A stretch of 64,000 nucleotides of DNA from an uncultured Psychroserpens sp. (GTDB lineage: Bacteria > Bacteroidota > Bacteroidia > Flavobacteriales > Flavobacteriaceae). Position 1 is the stretch's first letter, and every line of letters begins with the position of its first letter. A program made the translations under genes and the position numbers. Below the pieces are notes generated by a model. The model ran no database searches. It worked only from the letters and a program-made list of their open reading frames with translations, and was not told the origin of the DNA. Below are positions 15,158 to 25,784 of the stretch, in pieces. The stretch spans positions 1-64,000 of the forward strand of contig NZ_CANNDQ010000006.1 of assembly GCF_947503375.1 (NCBI RefSeq), given 5' to 3'.

Positions 15158-16549
15158 ATGACTCATCAAGATACAATTGTAGCGTTAGCAACAGCTTCTG
15201 GAAGTGGAGCTATTGCCATCATAAGGCTTTCTGGTAACGATGCGATTTCTGTGGTAGATGATCATTTTAAGTCGGTTACAACTAATAAATTACTAAAAGA
15301 TCAGTTTACACATACCATTCACCTAGGTCATATTGTTGACGATGAACGTGTGATAGATGAAATATTAGTTTCTATATTTAAAAATCCAAATTCTTATACT
15401 GGTGAAGATGTTGTAGAGATTTCGTGTCATGGTAGCTTATACATTCAGCAAGAGATCATTCAGTTGTTTTTGCGTAAAGGGTGTAGAATGGCTAATGCGG
15501 GAGAGTTTACTTTACGTGCTTTTTTAAACGGAAAATTAGATTTGTCTCAAGCTGAGGCTGTAGCTGATTTGATTGCAAGTGATAATGAAGCATCGCATCA
15601 GGTCGCTATGCAGCAAATGCGAGGTGGATTTTCTTCTGAAATAGCCAAATTACGCGAAGAACTTCTCAATTTTGCATCATTAATTGAATTGGAATTGGAT
15701 TTTGCTGAAGAAGATGTTGAGTTTGCTGATCGTTCTCAGTTTAAAGCTTTAGTCGATAGAATTACTTTTGTATTAAAACGTTTGATCGATTCGTTTGCTG
15801 TTGGTAATGTGATTAAAAATGGGATTCCTGTTGCTATTGTTGGCGAACCTAATGTTGGGAAGTCTACATTGTTAAATGCGTTACTTAATGAGGAGCGTGC
15901 TATAGTTTCAGAAATTGCAGGTACAACACGAGATACGATTGAAGATGAAATTTCAATTGGAGGCGTAGGTTTCCGCTTTATTGATACTGCTGGTATTAGA
16001 GAAACTGAAGATGTAGTTGAGTCGATTGGAATTAAAAAAACCTTTGAAAAAATTGATCAAGCTCAGGTGGTAATTTATCTGTTTGATAGTTCTCAGAAAA
16101 CTTCAGATTTAAAAACCATTCAAGTTGAAATCGAAAAAATAAAAAATAAGTATCCACAAAAGCCATTACTTATCATAGCAAATAAAATAGATCAGTTGAG
16201 TGATAGTGCATTAGCAGTACTTCAAAATAAAATAGAAGGTATTCAATTACTTTCTGCAAAAACTGGTTTTGGTGTAGAACAGCTTACTAATTCGCTTCTC
16301 AATTTAATCAATACAGGAGCTCTTCGAAATAACGAAACCATTGTGACCAATACGCGTCATTATGATGCACTATTAAAAGCGTTTGAAGAGATTCAAAAAG
16401 TTAAATACGGATTAGACTCAGGACTTTCGGGAGATTTATTAGCTATAGATATTAGGCAAGCATTGTATCATTTTGGCGAGATTACTGGCGAGATTACTAA
16501 TGATGATCTGTTAGGCAATATTTTTGCTAATTTCTGTATCGGAAAGTAA
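15158..16549 (+). CDS. mnmE: tRNA modification GTPase MnmE
   Basis: MnmE works with MnmG to install the carboxymethylaminomethyl group on U34 of certain tRNAs. The protein has the N-terminal folate-binding domain (IVALATASGSGAIAIIRLSG), a helical domain, and an inserted G domain with GEPNVGKST (G1), a TTRDT switch (G2), DTAGI (G3) and NKID (G4). It ends in FCIGK with the catalytic C-terminal cysteine. The start is set at the ATG at 15158 (463 residues), because family members begin at the equivalent of MTHQDTIVALATA and because a -7 promoter element overlaps the longer alternative. Confidence 0.95.
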   Translation: MTHQDTIVALATASGSGAIAIIRLSGNDAISVVDDHFKSVTTNKLLKDQFTHTIHLGHIVDDERVIDEILVSIFKNPNSYTGEDVVEISCHGSLYIQQEIIQLFLRKGCRMANAGEFTLRAFLNGKLDLSQAEAVADLIASDNEASHQVAMQQMRGGFSSEIAKLREELLNFASLIELELDFAEEDVEFADRSQFKALVDRITFVLKRLIDSFAVGNVIKNGIPVAIVGEPNVGKSTLLNALLNEERAIVSEIAGTTRDTIEDEISIGGVGFRFIDTAGIRETEDVVESIGIKKTFEKIDQAQVVIYLFDSSQKTSDLKTIQVEIEKIKNKYPQKPLLIIANKIDQLSDSALAVLQNKIEGIQLLSAKTGFGVEQLTNSLLNLINTGALRNNETIVTNTRHYDALLKAFEEIQKVKYGLDSGLSGDLLAIDIRQALYHFGEITGEITNDDLLGNIFANFCIGK

Positions 16550-16632
16550 CTAACGCAAACTATGCATCCATATATAAGTAAATTAAAACAAATTTATATC
16601 TTATATTTTCAGTTTCGTATAGTTTAATTATT

Positions 16633-17724
16633 TTATTGAATTGGGATTTTAATAATTGTTTTTACACCTAAATTATTTTCTTTATTTACCATGCTAAACT
16701 CAAAGTGTTCGCCATAAAGAGTTTCAAGGCGCTCATTAATGTTTTTAAGTCCTAAACCTGTTTTAAATAAATCATTTAACCCATTGTTTAATGATTTACC
16801 ACTATTATCTATAATAATAATTAGCATATTATTCACTGTTGAAATTTTGAGGCATATTTCTATATCTGTTATTTGTAGAGAATAACCATGCTTTACCGAA
16901 TTTTCAATAATAGGTTGTAAAAGTAATGCAGGTACTAAAATGCCATAACAGTCTACATTAATATCTTTTTTAAAACTTATATGATCCTCAAACCTAACAG
17001 ATATAATATCGATATACTTTTCTAGCATTTCTAATTCTTGGCTTAAAGGAATAAGATTCGCATCTTTAAGATCTAAGATATCTCTAAATAAGTCACCAAA
17101 ATTTGTAATCATATCTTGAGATTTTTCTTTATCTATATCTACAAGAGATGATATACTATTCAAAGTGTTAAAAACAAAGTGAGGGTTTAACTGGGCTTTT
17201 AGCATATTTAATTTAGAGTTGACAAGCTGTGTTTCCAATTTGGACTTTTGAACTTCAACTATTCTTATTTTTTTTAGATAATAATATATGTACATTATGC
17301 CTAGCATGGAAAAATAAATCATCACGTTTTCCCCTAGGTACCTCATATACTCACTTTTAAAATAAGGCAAAAATTCTTTAAAATTGCGATTAGATGTAAT
17401 AGCTATTATCGAAATAGAAGTAAAAAACACAAACACCTGAATAACTAAAGATAGTATAAGGTGTACAACAATTATTAGTTTTGAGTTCCAGTTTCTTTCA
17501 AACATTAATTTTGTAATGTAACTCACAAATATCATAAAGATCAATACTGCAAACCACTTTAATATATAATTGTAGTAGATGTAAGTTAGAAACGGGATTC
17601 CAATATTATCTAATTGCCCTAGTGATTTCCAGTACATCTGTACTAAAATCAATAATATTGTAATTATAGTATAAAATCTTGCGAGATACTTAATGAGTTT
17701 AATATCAATATATTTTTTTGACAT
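16633..17724 (-). CDS. LytS-family sensor histidine kinase
   Basis: The 363-residue protein has about four membrane helices in residues 15-150, a short coiled linker, a His_kinase domain with phospho-acceptor His182 in LNPHFVFN, and an HATPase domain whose N box reads LLQPIIENSVKHG. The short loops between helices suggest sensing within the membrane. It follows the response regulator gene with two bases between, so the two form an operon and a cognate pair. The signal is unknown; the divergent run of exported proteins is a plausible target. Confidence 0.92.
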   Translation of the reverse strand: MSKKYIDIKLIKYLARFYTIITILLILVQMYWKSLGQLDNIGIPFLTYIYYNYILKWFAVLIFMIFVSYITKLMFERNWNSKLIIVVHLILSLVIQVFVFFTSISIIAITSNRNFKEFLPYFKSEYMRYLGENVMIYFSMLGIMYIYYYLKKIRIVEVQKSKLETQLVNSKLNMLKAQLNPHFVFNTLNSISSLVDIDKEKSQDMITNFGDLFRDILDLKDANLIPLSQELEMLEKYIDIISVRFEDHISFKKDINVDCYGILVPALLLQPIIENSVKHGYSLQITDIEICLKISTVNNMLIIIIDNSGKSLNNGLNDLFKTGLGLKNINERLETLYGEHFEFSMVNKENNLGVKTIIKIPIQ

Positions 17725-17726
17725 AT

Positions 17727-18500
17727 TTATATTCCCAACAACTTTTGAACATTTTTCTTATAGCTTTTACTGACTCTATAAAGTGACCCATCACTCATTT
17801 TGACATCTATCTCTGCATAATCGGAATAAATAAGCTTATCCACAAAATGAATATTTATAATTGTAGACCTATGAATTCGTACTAAAAAATCATTAGTTTG
17901 TTCTTCCATAATTTTATTCAAAGAAGAGCGAATCACATAATTTTTATTGATACTGTATATTTCTATATAGCTTCCAGATGCTTTTATATAGGTAATATCT
18001 TGGTAATTGACAAAAATAATCTCATTACCGCTTTTTACAGCAAGACGTTTTTTGTAAGATTTATATAACGACTGTGAATAACGATTTTCTAAATGATTTA
18101 GTAAGTCATCTAATTTTGATGTTTCCCATTCATTATTAAGACTATTATGAAATGAAACCACTCTATCAACCGTAACATTAAATCGCTTTTTATTGAATGG
18201 TTTTAGTAAATAATCAAAAGCAAAAAACTCAAAAGCTTTAATGGCATAATCTTTATAGGCAGTGACGAAAATAACTAAGGGTTTGTGATTAACTTGCTTT
18301 AAAACATCAAAACCTGTCATATCTTTCATTTCAATATCCAAGAATATTAACTCAGGTTTTATAGTGTTAATATCTAATATGGCTTGATTACCAGTTTTAC
18401 ATTCTGCCAAGATCTTTAACTCATTTCTTTTTTCAATTAAATCAAATAAACGCCTCCTAGCTAGGTTTTCATCATCTATAATTAAGCAATTTAAAGGCAT
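17727..18500 (-). CDS. LytTR-type response regulator
   Basis: The 257-residue protein has an N-terminal receiver domain (acidic pocket DDE at 9-11, phospho-acceptor Asp55 in LIFLDIEM, Lys in the LLKPF motif) and a C-terminal LytTR DNA-binding domain (ITYIKASGSYIEIYS to FLVRIHRSTIIN). LytTR regulators bind paired short direct repeats upstream of targets. It leads the two-gene operon and faces the exported-protein cluster across a 378-base region that contains a 13-base repeated word. Confidence 0.93.
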   Translation of the reverse strand: MPLNCLIIDDENLARRRLFDLIEKRNELKILAECKTGNQAILDINTIKPELIFLDIEMKDMTGFDVLKQVNHKPLVIFVTAYKDYAIKAFEFFAFDYLLKPFNKKRFNVTVDRVVSFHNSLNNEWETSKLDDLLNHLENRYSQSLYKSYKKRLAVKSGNEIIFVNYQDITYIKASGSYIEIYSINKNYVIRSSLNKIMEEQTNDFLVRIHRSTIINIHFVDKLIYSDYAEIDVKMSDGSLYRVSKSYKKNVQKLLGI

Positions 18501-18878
18501 CTTAAACTAATTTTAATATCCACAATATGGTATAAATTTAATGAATACAGATAAACTCTTTCCGCAAAACCAAATAAAATAAAACGATTAATAAATATTC
18601 CGAAGCATATTAAAAGTAATTCAACTCTAAAAATTATGTGTTCAAAACATTTACATTAAAGGAGATTTGAGCTTTTTTTAACTCAAAACAAAAAGCTAGT
18701 ATCCTAAACCATAATACTATTAGTTCAAAACATTTGTTCCAAATCATCTATATAACTACCTAACTTTAAAAGAAAAAGCAATTCAATTTAATATTAAAAT
18801 ACTCTGGTTATCAGCACATATTATAGATAACATAAGATGTATTTTAATTTGATGACAAATCAAATTAATTTAGATATA
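18501..18878. promoter_or_regulatory. Divergent regulatory region with paired 13-base direct repeats
   Basis: This AT-rich gap lies between the LytTR regulator and the exported-protein cluster. The word GTTCAAAACATTT occurs exactly twice, at 18640-18652 and 18723-18735, 83 bases apart (about eight helical turns). A partial CTCAAAACA lies between them. Binding by the adjacent LytTR regulator is an inference. No gene is visible in the gap; an in-frame ATG at 18837 is judged too early. Confidence 0.4.
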
Positions 18879-21503
18879 ATGAAAAAGAAAATATCTGTTA
18901 AACTAGCGGTTTTAGCTCTTTTTATTATTTGTATTGTAGCAATTAAAAATAATACAATTTTTAATAAAGAAAAATCTACTGACTTTCATAATGAAAAAAA
19001 ATCAGGAGCAGAAAAAAGTCTAGACCTATGGGCTTTCGAAAGAACCTATCCAAATCAGAGTATTTCGATAGAAAAGTATAAAAATGCTTTTGAAGAAAAA
19101 CGATTTCAAAGTTTTCGTAGATCATCATTAATCGAAGGCGAATGGGAAAGTTTAGGTCCAGAGAATATTGGTGGTAGAACATTAAGCCTAGCGTTTCACC
19201 CAACTAACCAAGATATTATATATGCAGGTACAGCTAGTGGAGGCTTGTGGAAAACAGAAACACAAGGAATTGGTCAAAATGCCTGGAATTATGTACCTAC
19301 TGGGTTTCCAGTTTTAGGTGTTTCAGCTGTTGCTATTGATCAAACCAATCCAAACATTCTTTTTATAGGCACAGGAGAGAATTATGGATCGAGTCTAGCT
19401 GAACCAGGAACATTAAACAGATTAACTAGAGGGACTTATGGCATAGGAGTATTGAAATCAATCGATGGAGGTTCCAGTTGGTCTAATACCCTTCAGTTTG
19501 ACAATTCAGATTTAAAAGGTGTCCAAGATATTGAAATCAGTAATCAAAATTCCTTATTAATTTTTGCTGCTACAACCGATGGCGTGTATAGAAGTATTGA
19601 TGGAGGTGATAATTGGTCATTGGTATTCAATCAACCCAATTGTTTTGATATAGAAATAGATTTTACTAATGATAACATTATCTATGTTACTCAAGGCGCT
19701 TTTAATTCAAACTTAAATCCATCTCTCTCAGGAATATTTAAATCCACAAATGGAGGTAATTCATTTACTGAGCTAATAGATAGTGGTTTAATACCTGCAT
19801 GGTCTGGCAATGCTAAACTAGCTATAGACCCATCAAATTCTAATACCTTATATGCATCAGTACAAGTTGGTTTTTTTAATACTCAACCTACAACTCCTGG
19901 TGGCATTTTTAAATCAACCAACGGAGGTGTAAATTGGTCGTACATCAATAACCAAAATATTGCTCAATTTCAAGGATGGTATTCTCATGATATTGCTATC
20001 AATCCACTGAACTCAAATGAAATTATATATACTGGGATAAATACATGGAAATCAACGAATGCTGGAATAAATTTCATTCAAAAATCTGATTGGACAACTG
20101 AAACATTTGGAGAAATTACAGTTACACAGCCAGAAGGTGGGCCTACTTACGTGCATGCAGACATACATGCTGTTTATTATCATCCTCTTGTTCCCAATAA
20201 AATATTCTATGCAACTGATGGTGGTGTCTTCTCTTCAAGTGATGCGGGAGAGACATTTGTAACTCACAATGGAGGATTACAAACCACTCAATTTTACCCT
20301 AATATGGCAAGTTCACCAACAAACCCTAATTTTTGTATAGGTGGTGCACAAGATAATTCAACATGGGTTTACAAAGGCAGTCCTTCTTGGTTTAAGGTCA
20401 TTGGTGGAGATGGTATGTCTGCATCTGTCAATCAAGATGATGACCAAATTGTATATGGCTCACTGCAAGGTATTGGAGGTCTTGCTAAGTCTACTGATGG
20501 AGGTGATAATTGGATTAGTATAGCACCAACACTTATTGCTAACGATTATTCAGCGTTTTTAGCACCTTATGAATTAGCACCAACAAATTACGATATGATT
20601 TATGCTGGAACAAGAATATTATATAAGTCATTGAATGGTGGTCAAAGTTGGAGTCCAACAAGAACCCAACCAATCGACGGAACGAATGTAGTTTCAAAAA
20701 TCGCAATTTCTAATATCAATCCAGATATTCTTTATGTAGCAATGTCAACAGTACCATTAGCTGGGCTGCCTAGCATACCACCTAAGATTTTAAAATCTGT
20801 TGATGGTGGTGTGACGTTTACAAATATTTCAAGTGGTTTACCAAATAGAATATGTAAAGATATCGAAATTGACCCTTCTAATGATGATGTTTTATATGCA
20901 ACTTTTTCTGGGTTTGGAACTGACCATGTCTATAAATCTACTAACGCAGGAGATAGTTGGATATCTATACAAAATGGATTACCAGACTTACCGACAAACA
21001 CCATATTAGTAGATCCATTGAACTCAGATGATATTTATGTAGGAAATGATTTAGGGGTTTACTATTCTGAAAATGGAGGAACCTCTTGGGAGGATTTTAG
21101 TGATGCACTTCCTGATGCTACTATGGTAATGGATTTAAATTTATCACCTTCAAATAGGAAAATTAGAATTGCAACTCATGGTCACGGAATTTGGCAGAGA
21201 GATGTTGTTAATGATGCACTTTCGGTTGAATCGTTTTCTACTAAAGACAATGTTATTAACATATATCCTAATCCGATGACATCCAATGGAATAATTGAGA
21301 TTAAAGTAAAACAGGCATTAAGTACAGTTAATATTGAAGTTTATAATTTGCTAGGGCAATTAGTAAGTTCCATCTACAATGGAAATCTCAATCAAGGTGT
21401 TAACACTTTTAACTTGGATGTGAAAACGCTATCATCTGGAACTTATCTCATAAAGATGTCATCAAATAACATTGAAAAAACAAAAAGATTAATTGTAAAA
21501 TAA
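18879..21503 (+). CDS. Exported sortilin-like (BNR/Asp-box) propeller protein with T9SS tail
   Basis: Starting at the ATG at 18879, the product is about 874 residues with an N-terminal signal or membrane segment (KLAVLALFIICIVAI). Many Asp-box repeats of the form S.DGG..W recur through most of the length (SIDGGSSW, SIDGGDNW, STNGGVNW, STDGGDNW, SENGGTSW), typical of VPS10/sortilin-type beta-propellers and BNR glycosidase-like proteins. The last 80 residues, from about IYPNPMTSNG to RLIVK, are a T9SS type A sorting domain, so it is secreted or surface-linked. Binding of proteins or glycans is likely; no catalytic residues were identified. It is first in a run of exported genes. Confidence 0.85.
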   Translation: MKKKISVKLAVLALFIICIVAIKNNTIFNKEKSTDFHNEKKSGAEKSLDLWAFERTYPNQSISIEKYKNAFEEKRFQSFRRSSLIEGEWESLGPENIGGRTLSLAFHPTNQDIIYAGTASGGLWKTETQGIGQNAWNYVPTGFPVLGVSAVAIDQTNPNILFIGTGENYGSSLAEPGTLNRLTRGTYGIGVLKSIDGGSSWSNTLQFDNSDLKGVQDIEISNQNSLLIFAATTDGVYRSIDGGDNWSLVFNQPNCFDIEIDFTNDNIIYVTQGAFNSNLNPSLSGIFKSTNGGNSFTELIDSGLIPAWSGNAKLAIDPSNSNTLYASVQVGFFNTQPTTPGGIFKSTNGGVNWSYINNQNIAQFQGWYSHDIAINPLNSNEIIYTGINTWKSTNAGINFIQKSDWTTETFGEITVTQPEGGPTYVHADIHAVYYHPLVPNKIFYATDGGVFSSSDAGETFVTHNGGLQTTQFYPNMASSPTNPNFCIGGAQDNSTWVYKGSPSWFKVIGGDGMSASVNQDDDQIVYGSLQGIGGLAKSTDGGDNWISIAPTLIANDYSAFLAPYELAPTNYDMIYAGTRILYKSLNGGQSWSPTRTQPIDGTNVVSKIAISNINPDILYVAMSTVPLAGLPSIPPKILKSVDGGVTFTNISSGLPNRICKDIEIDPSNDDVLYATFSGFGTDHVYKSTNAGDSWISIQNGLPDLPTNTILVDPLNSDDIYVGNDLGVYYSENGGTSWEDFSDALPDATMVMDLNLSPSNRKIRIATHGHGIWQRDVVNDALSVESFSTKDNVINIYPNPMTSNGIIEIKVKQALSTVNIEVYNLLGQLVSSIYNGNLNQGVNTFNLDVKTLSSGTYLIKMSSNNIEKTKRLIVK

Positions 21504-21508
21504 AGGCT

Positions 21509-23398
21509 ATGAGAGAAAAATTACAAACGAAAGCTATTATATTATTATTCGGTTTACTCTTTATGAATACAGGAGTATTTGCTCAAAAAGATAGAAGCTT
21601 AACTTCTGTTCCCATAAGTGATTGTGGTACTGAAGAAATTAGAAATGTAATGGGTTTAGAGAGACTAGCCAATTGTTCTCAAAATTTTGCTTGTGATGAT
21701 GCGTCTATTAGAGACAGCTACACTTATGTCGGCTCACAACCTATGAAAATAATTAAAACCAAAGCTAGAATTGTTAGAGATGATAATGGACTTAATGCTG
21801 CAATATCAGATCATGCAGTAGCTATGGAATATCATCATCTTAATAAAGACTTTGCTGAATACGGCATTCAATTTACATATTTTATAGAGTATATTGATGA
21901 TACCGATATGCTTGAAATTGCAAATGGAAATGAATTAGGAACACTTTTTTTTACTTATGCTACGGAAACGGATCAATACTGTAATGTTTTCTTTACAGAT
22001 TATTTAATAAACGTATCTGCGGCATGGTTTCCTTGGCAAACCGTTAGTGGCCAGCCAATCGGGCAGCTCGGTGTGCTTATAAGTACGCTAGCTCAAGCCT
22101 ATCCTTGGAACATGAGGTCAACGTTTACTCATGAAATAGGTCACTTATTAGGATTGGAACATACTTTTCGTGGCTCGCAAGAAGTTCCAAGTTGTTTTGA
22201 TAATTGTGCAGAGAATATGAATTCTATAGGTGACGATGTAGGTGATTGGTGTTCAGATACACCACCACAAGATCGTACTACAAGTCCAGGATTTAACGCT
22301 ACTAATGACTGTAATGGTATCCCTTTTGGTTCTATACCGCATACTAACTATATGAGTTACTCTGATAACAAGTTAGTATTTACACCACAACAGGTGGCAA
22401 GGATGCATTGTTATATAGAATCGCATCCCTTAAGAAATGTTTGGTTAGATACTACGAATCCCCAGATACCATATGTTAACTCGGACAATTTTGGCTATGA
22501 ATTTACAGAGGAAGAAAATATCAATCCAAATGATTGGGTAGATATAAGTGCTACTGGAACAGAAATCACAGGTTTATTAGACGACAATGTTGTTGGACCT
22601 TTTGATATTGGATTTAATGGTAAATTTTATGATCAAAATTTTGGTCAAATATATATTGGCTCTAATGGATATGTTTCGCTTTCCTCGACGACTAATATAA
22701 TTCCAAATTCAGGTGCATCAGGTCTAATTTTAGGTAATATTCCTTGGCAAAACTCAAATAACGATTTCTTTGCCCCCTTTTTAACTGACCTTAATTTTAC
22801 TGGAACAGGTAACATTGGTAAAATTTATTATTGGTCTAATAATATTGATACGTTTATAGTTACCTATGAAAATGTTCCATTTTACACACCTTTAACTGGG
22901 TTTACAGGAAGCAATACTTTTCAAATGATTTATACTAAGAATGCCTCTAATCCTGATGGTCTAATTAGATATCAATATCTAGATATGGAAGGATACTACC
23001 CCAGCCAAATGCATTTTAGACCTAATCCAATATTAATTGGTATTGAGAATGCTGATGGTACTGACGGATTAGAGATAGATAATTATAGAATCCCTCAAAA
23101 TAATAGTAGAGTAACTATAGGTAGAAATCTACTTAATATTGAAGATATATCGTCAGTTAAGAATTCTATTTCTGTTTTCCCCAATCCAACAAAGGACAAT
23201 ATAACAGTTAATTTTGGTACGAGCTATAGCTCTGTTGAGATTCAGTTGTTCAACACAATTGGTCAACAAATCAAGACAATTAAGAAGCAAAATATTCAAT
23301 CTCTGAATATTCCTATGGAAGTTTCTAATGGAATTTATTTTTTAAAGGCTATAGTGAACAACGATGTAGTAGATACAATTAAAATAATTAAAAACTAA
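21509..23398 (+). CDS. M43 (pappalysin-type) zinc metalloprotease with T9SS tail
   Basis: The 629-residue secreted protease has a signal peptide ending near GVFAQ and the metzincin zinc motif HEIGHLLGLEH (His208, Glu209, His212, His218). The Met-turn follows in the NYMSYSDN segment. Cysteines around CFDNCAEN and DWCSDTPPQ match the M43 pattern. A beta-rich domain follows (about residues 320-545), then a T9SS sorting tail from VFPNPTKDN. It would degrade proteins outside the cell. It lies five bases after the propeller gene, so co-transcription is likely. Confidence 0.92.
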   Translation: MREKLQTKAIILLFGLLFMNTGVFAQKDRSLTSVPISDCGTEEIRNVMGLERLANCSQNFACDDASIRDSYTYVGSQPMKIIKTKARIVRDDNGLNAAISDHAVAMEYHHLNKDFAEYGIQFTYFIEYIDDTDMLEIANGNELGTLFFTYATETDQYCNVFFTDYLINVSAAWFPWQTVSGQPIGQLGVLISTLAQAYPWNMRSTFTHEIGHLLGLEHTFRGSQEVPSCFDNCAENMNSIGDDVGDWCSDTPPQDRTTSPGFNATNDCNGIPFGSIPHTNYMSYSDNKLVFTPQQVARMHCYIESHPLRNVWLDTTNPQIPYVNSDNFGYEFTEEENINPNDWVDISATGTEITGLLDDNVVGPFDIGFNGKFYDQNFGQIYIGSNGYVSLSSTTNIIPNSGASGLILGNIPWQNSNNDFFAPFLTDLNFTGTGNIGKIYYWSNNIDTFIVTYENVPFYTPLTGFTGSNTFQMIYTKNASNPDGLIRYQYLDMEGYYPSQMHFRPNPILIGIENADGTDGLEIDNYRIPQNNSRVTIGRNLLNIEDISSVKNSISVFPNPTKDNITVNFGTSYSSVEIQLFNTIGQQIKTIKKQNIQSLNIPMEVSNGIYFLKAIVNNDVVDTIKIIKN

Positions 23399-23405
23399 TA
23401 CAGAA

Positions 23406-24623
23406 ATGATGAAATGCTTAAAGTTAATACTGATATTACTATTCATTTCGATGAATAGTAATGCACAGGAAGATATTACTGTTAATACCTTAACATCACC
23501 TTTTACAGGAAGTGGTGGTTTATCTCTAGATAATGAAGGGAATTTGTACATTGGTGATTTTGGTGACTTTCTTTCAGGAGGAGATGTTGATGGTCAACCT
23601 AATAGTGTCTGGAAACTAGATACAGAATTAAATTTAACAGTTTACTCGCAAGGTTTTATAGGAGCTTCTGGAAATGCTTTCGATAGTAACGGAGTTTTAT
23701 ACCAATCCGATATTGGAGCTGGTGCTATTTATAAGGTTATAAATGGTATTAGAACATTTGTAACTAACACGGGTATTTCTGGTCCTGTAGGTATAATATT
23801 TGATAGCAACGATAATTTTTATGTGTGTAATTGCGGTAATAATACAATTAGAAAAGTAACACCTTCTGGTGTGTCAACACTTTTCGCTTCAGGAAATGCC
23901 TCGATATTTAATTGTCCAAATGGAATTACTATCGACGAGAACGATAATCTTTATGTTGTGAATTTTTCAAATCCTAACATAATAAAAATAACACCAAATG
24001 GAGCAACGTCAATAATCGGTAGTACTGGAGCTGGGAATGGCCATTTGGACTATGATCCAGTTTCAAACAGATTATATATAGCGAGTTTTGCAGGGCATCG
24101 AATCTTCTCACTAAGTTTAGAAGATGAATTTCCGCAACCAACAGCAGAATTACTAGCTGGTAGTGGAGTTTTGGGAAATACAGATGGTGATGCTACAACG
24201 TCTCGTTTTATGTATCCCAACGGAGTAGCAGTAACCCAAACAGGTGATTCTATTTACATCAATAGCTCTACTAATCCTAATATTAGTACTCTAAACCCAC
24301 AACTCATTCGTCTAATAAAAGGCGTACAATCTGGGAGTCTGTCAGTTGAGTCTGTGAATCCGTTATCAAACTTAAATGGTTATCCTAATCCAGTCACAGA
24401 TAAATTTTTAATAGAATCAGATTTAGCTGTCAGTTCAGAAAACCTCAATCTTAAATTATTTGACTTAAACGGAAAGGTGGTAAAAGAGATTAAAAACATA
24501 AAAACTAATGATGGGAAGCTTAAAATTGTAATCGATCTCGCAAGTTTAGCTGCAGGAAACTATTTGTACACCATATATAACAATTCAAATATCGTAAATC
24601 AAGGGAAGCTCATAAAAAAATAA
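23406..24623 (+). CDS. NHL/SMP-30-like beta-propeller protein with T9SS tail
   Basis: The 405-residue protein has a signal peptide (LILILLFISMNSNAQ), then about six propeller blades with repeats of the form FDSNDNFYVCNCGNNTIRKV and IDENDNLYVVNFSNPNIIKI, typical of NHL or SMP-30/gluconolactonase-like propellers. A T9SS sorting domain follows from about GYPNPVTDKF to QGKLIKK. It is probably a secreted binding protein. Lactonase activity would need metal ligands that were not verified. It lies seven bases after the metalloprotease gene. Confidence 0.82.
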   Translation: MMKCLKLILILLFISMNSNAQEDITVNTLTSPFTGSGGLSLDNEGNLYIGDFGDFLSGGDVDGQPNSVWKLDTELNLTVYSQGFIGASGNAFDSNGVLYQSDIGAGAIYKVINGIRTFVTNTGISGPVGIIFDSNDNFYVCNCGNNTIRKVTPSGVSTLFASGNASIFNCPNGITIDENDNLYVVNFSNPNIIKITPNGATSIIGSTGAGNGHLDYDPVSNRLYIASFAGHRIFSLSLEDEFPQPTAELLAGSGVLGNTDGDATTSRFMYPNGVAVTQTGDSIYINSSTNPNISTLNPQLIRLIKGVQSGSLSVESVNPLSNLNGYPNPVTDKFLIESDLAVSSENLNLKLFDLNGKVVKEIKNIKTNDGKLKIVIDLASLAAGNYLYTIYNNSNIVNQGKLIKK

Positions 24624-24632
24624 TTAGAAATA

Positions 24633-24836
24633 ATGAAATCAAAAATCAATTTACAAAATCAAAAAATTTGGTTCCTAATAGTTGGGTTACTCTTGCTAGG
24701 TGTGCCAAAACTACTGAGCAACAGTATAAATATAAATAGTGAAATTACGGACTTCAGTACGGGTCTTGGATCTGTATTTGTTTTAGCGAGTCTTTACTTT
24801 CTCTATAAACTCAGAAATAGAACTACTAATGACTAA
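24633..24836 (+). CDS. Small two-helix membrane protein
   Basis: The 67-residue protein has two hydrophobic helices (IWFLIVGLLLLGVPKLL and LGSVFVLASLYFLYKL) joined by a short loop. No family was recognised. It sits inside the exported-protein cluster, ten bases after the propeller gene, and its end overlaps the frame of the following thioredoxin gene, which supports it being a real operon member. Confidence 0.55.
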   Translation: MKSKINLQNQKIWFLIVGLLLLGVPKLLSNSININSEITDFSTGLGSVFVLASLYFLYKLRNRTTND

Positions 24837-24843
24837 ACAGATT

Positions 24844-25680
24844 ATGAAGTTTAAATTAATAATGGTTTTTAGTTTATTTCTTTTTTGCTCATCAGTAAGT
24901 TCTCAGTCAAATTATTATGATTCAGACGACAATAAGCTAAGTGTAAAACAATTTGACAGTTTAAAGATTGAATATGGAAAAACACTTAAAATCAGAAAAA
25001 GTGTTATTAATGGGGTAGAAAAAACTATAGTTTTTCTGCCAACCAAGAATATTAATAAACCCAAAATACAAATTGAAAAGAAAAATGTATATCAATTTTT
25101 TGATGAAGAAGGTAAAGAACTATCTAAGCAAAAGTTTAAAGCGTTAGTAGATAGTGGTAAAAAGTATACCTATCAACTTGTAAATTCAAAGGAGGTTGAT
25201 TCTTTTAAATTATCTATTAATAATTCTGTTGATGATTCTTTTGAAAAAGATAAAGAAATTTTAAAGACGAAATATTTAAACAAAACAATACCTAAAACAG
25301 ATTTTTACGATCTCAAAGGCAATCTAATTAATGTTAATAATAAGATTGTAGTACTTAACTTCTGGTTTGTGAATTGCAGACCGTGTATTAAAGAAATGCC
25401 ACAGCTAAATAATTTAGTGGAAAAATATAAAGACAAAGATGTAGTTTTTATAGCGCCAGCTCTTGATAAAAAAGTAAAGTTAGTTGAATTTTTAAATAAC
25501 ACTTCTTTTAAATATTCAATAGTGCCTTCCATGGGTGATTATATAAGGCAAACGCTTGAAATACAAAGCTTCCCAGCGAATATGGTATTAGATAAAAACG
25601 GTAAGGTTAAGTTCATTGAATTTGGATTCAGTGAAACAATTGAAGAAGACTTGTCAAATCATATTGATAGGTTACTATAA
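24844..25680 (+). CDS. TlpA-like thioredoxin protein with signal peptide
   Basis: The start at the ATG at 24844 gives 278 residues with a signal peptide (LIMVFSLFLFCSSVSSQ). The first half has no recognised fold. The second half is a TlpA/ResA-like thioredoxin domain with active site NFWFVNCRPCIKEMP and cis-Pro region IQSFPANMVLD. An earlier ATG at 24829 overlaps the previous gene and only adds five residues before the signal peptide. It probably assists disulfide handling of the cysteine-containing proteins exported by its neighbours, which is an inference from position. Confidence 0.82.
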   Translation: MKFKLIMVFSLFLFCSSVSSQSNYYDSDDNKLSVKQFDSLKIEYGKTLKIRKSVINGVEKTIVFLPTKNINKPKIQIEKKNVYQFFDEEGKELSKQKFKALVDSGKKYTYQLVNSKEVDSFKLSINNSVDDSFEKDKEILKTKYLNKTIPKTDFYDLKGNLINVNNKIVVLNFWFVNCRPCIKEMPQLNNLVEKYKDKDVVFIAPALDKKVKLVEFLNNTSFKYSIVPSMGDYIRQTLEIQSFPANMVLDKNGKVKFIEFGFSETIEEDLSNHIDRLL

Positions 25681-25784
25681 TGTTAAATAAGTATTACCTC
25701 CTATACAACTAAATTGATAGCTTCATTTATTCGGTAAGCTTAAAGGAATATTTTATCTATTAATCTTTAAAAAACTAAATACAA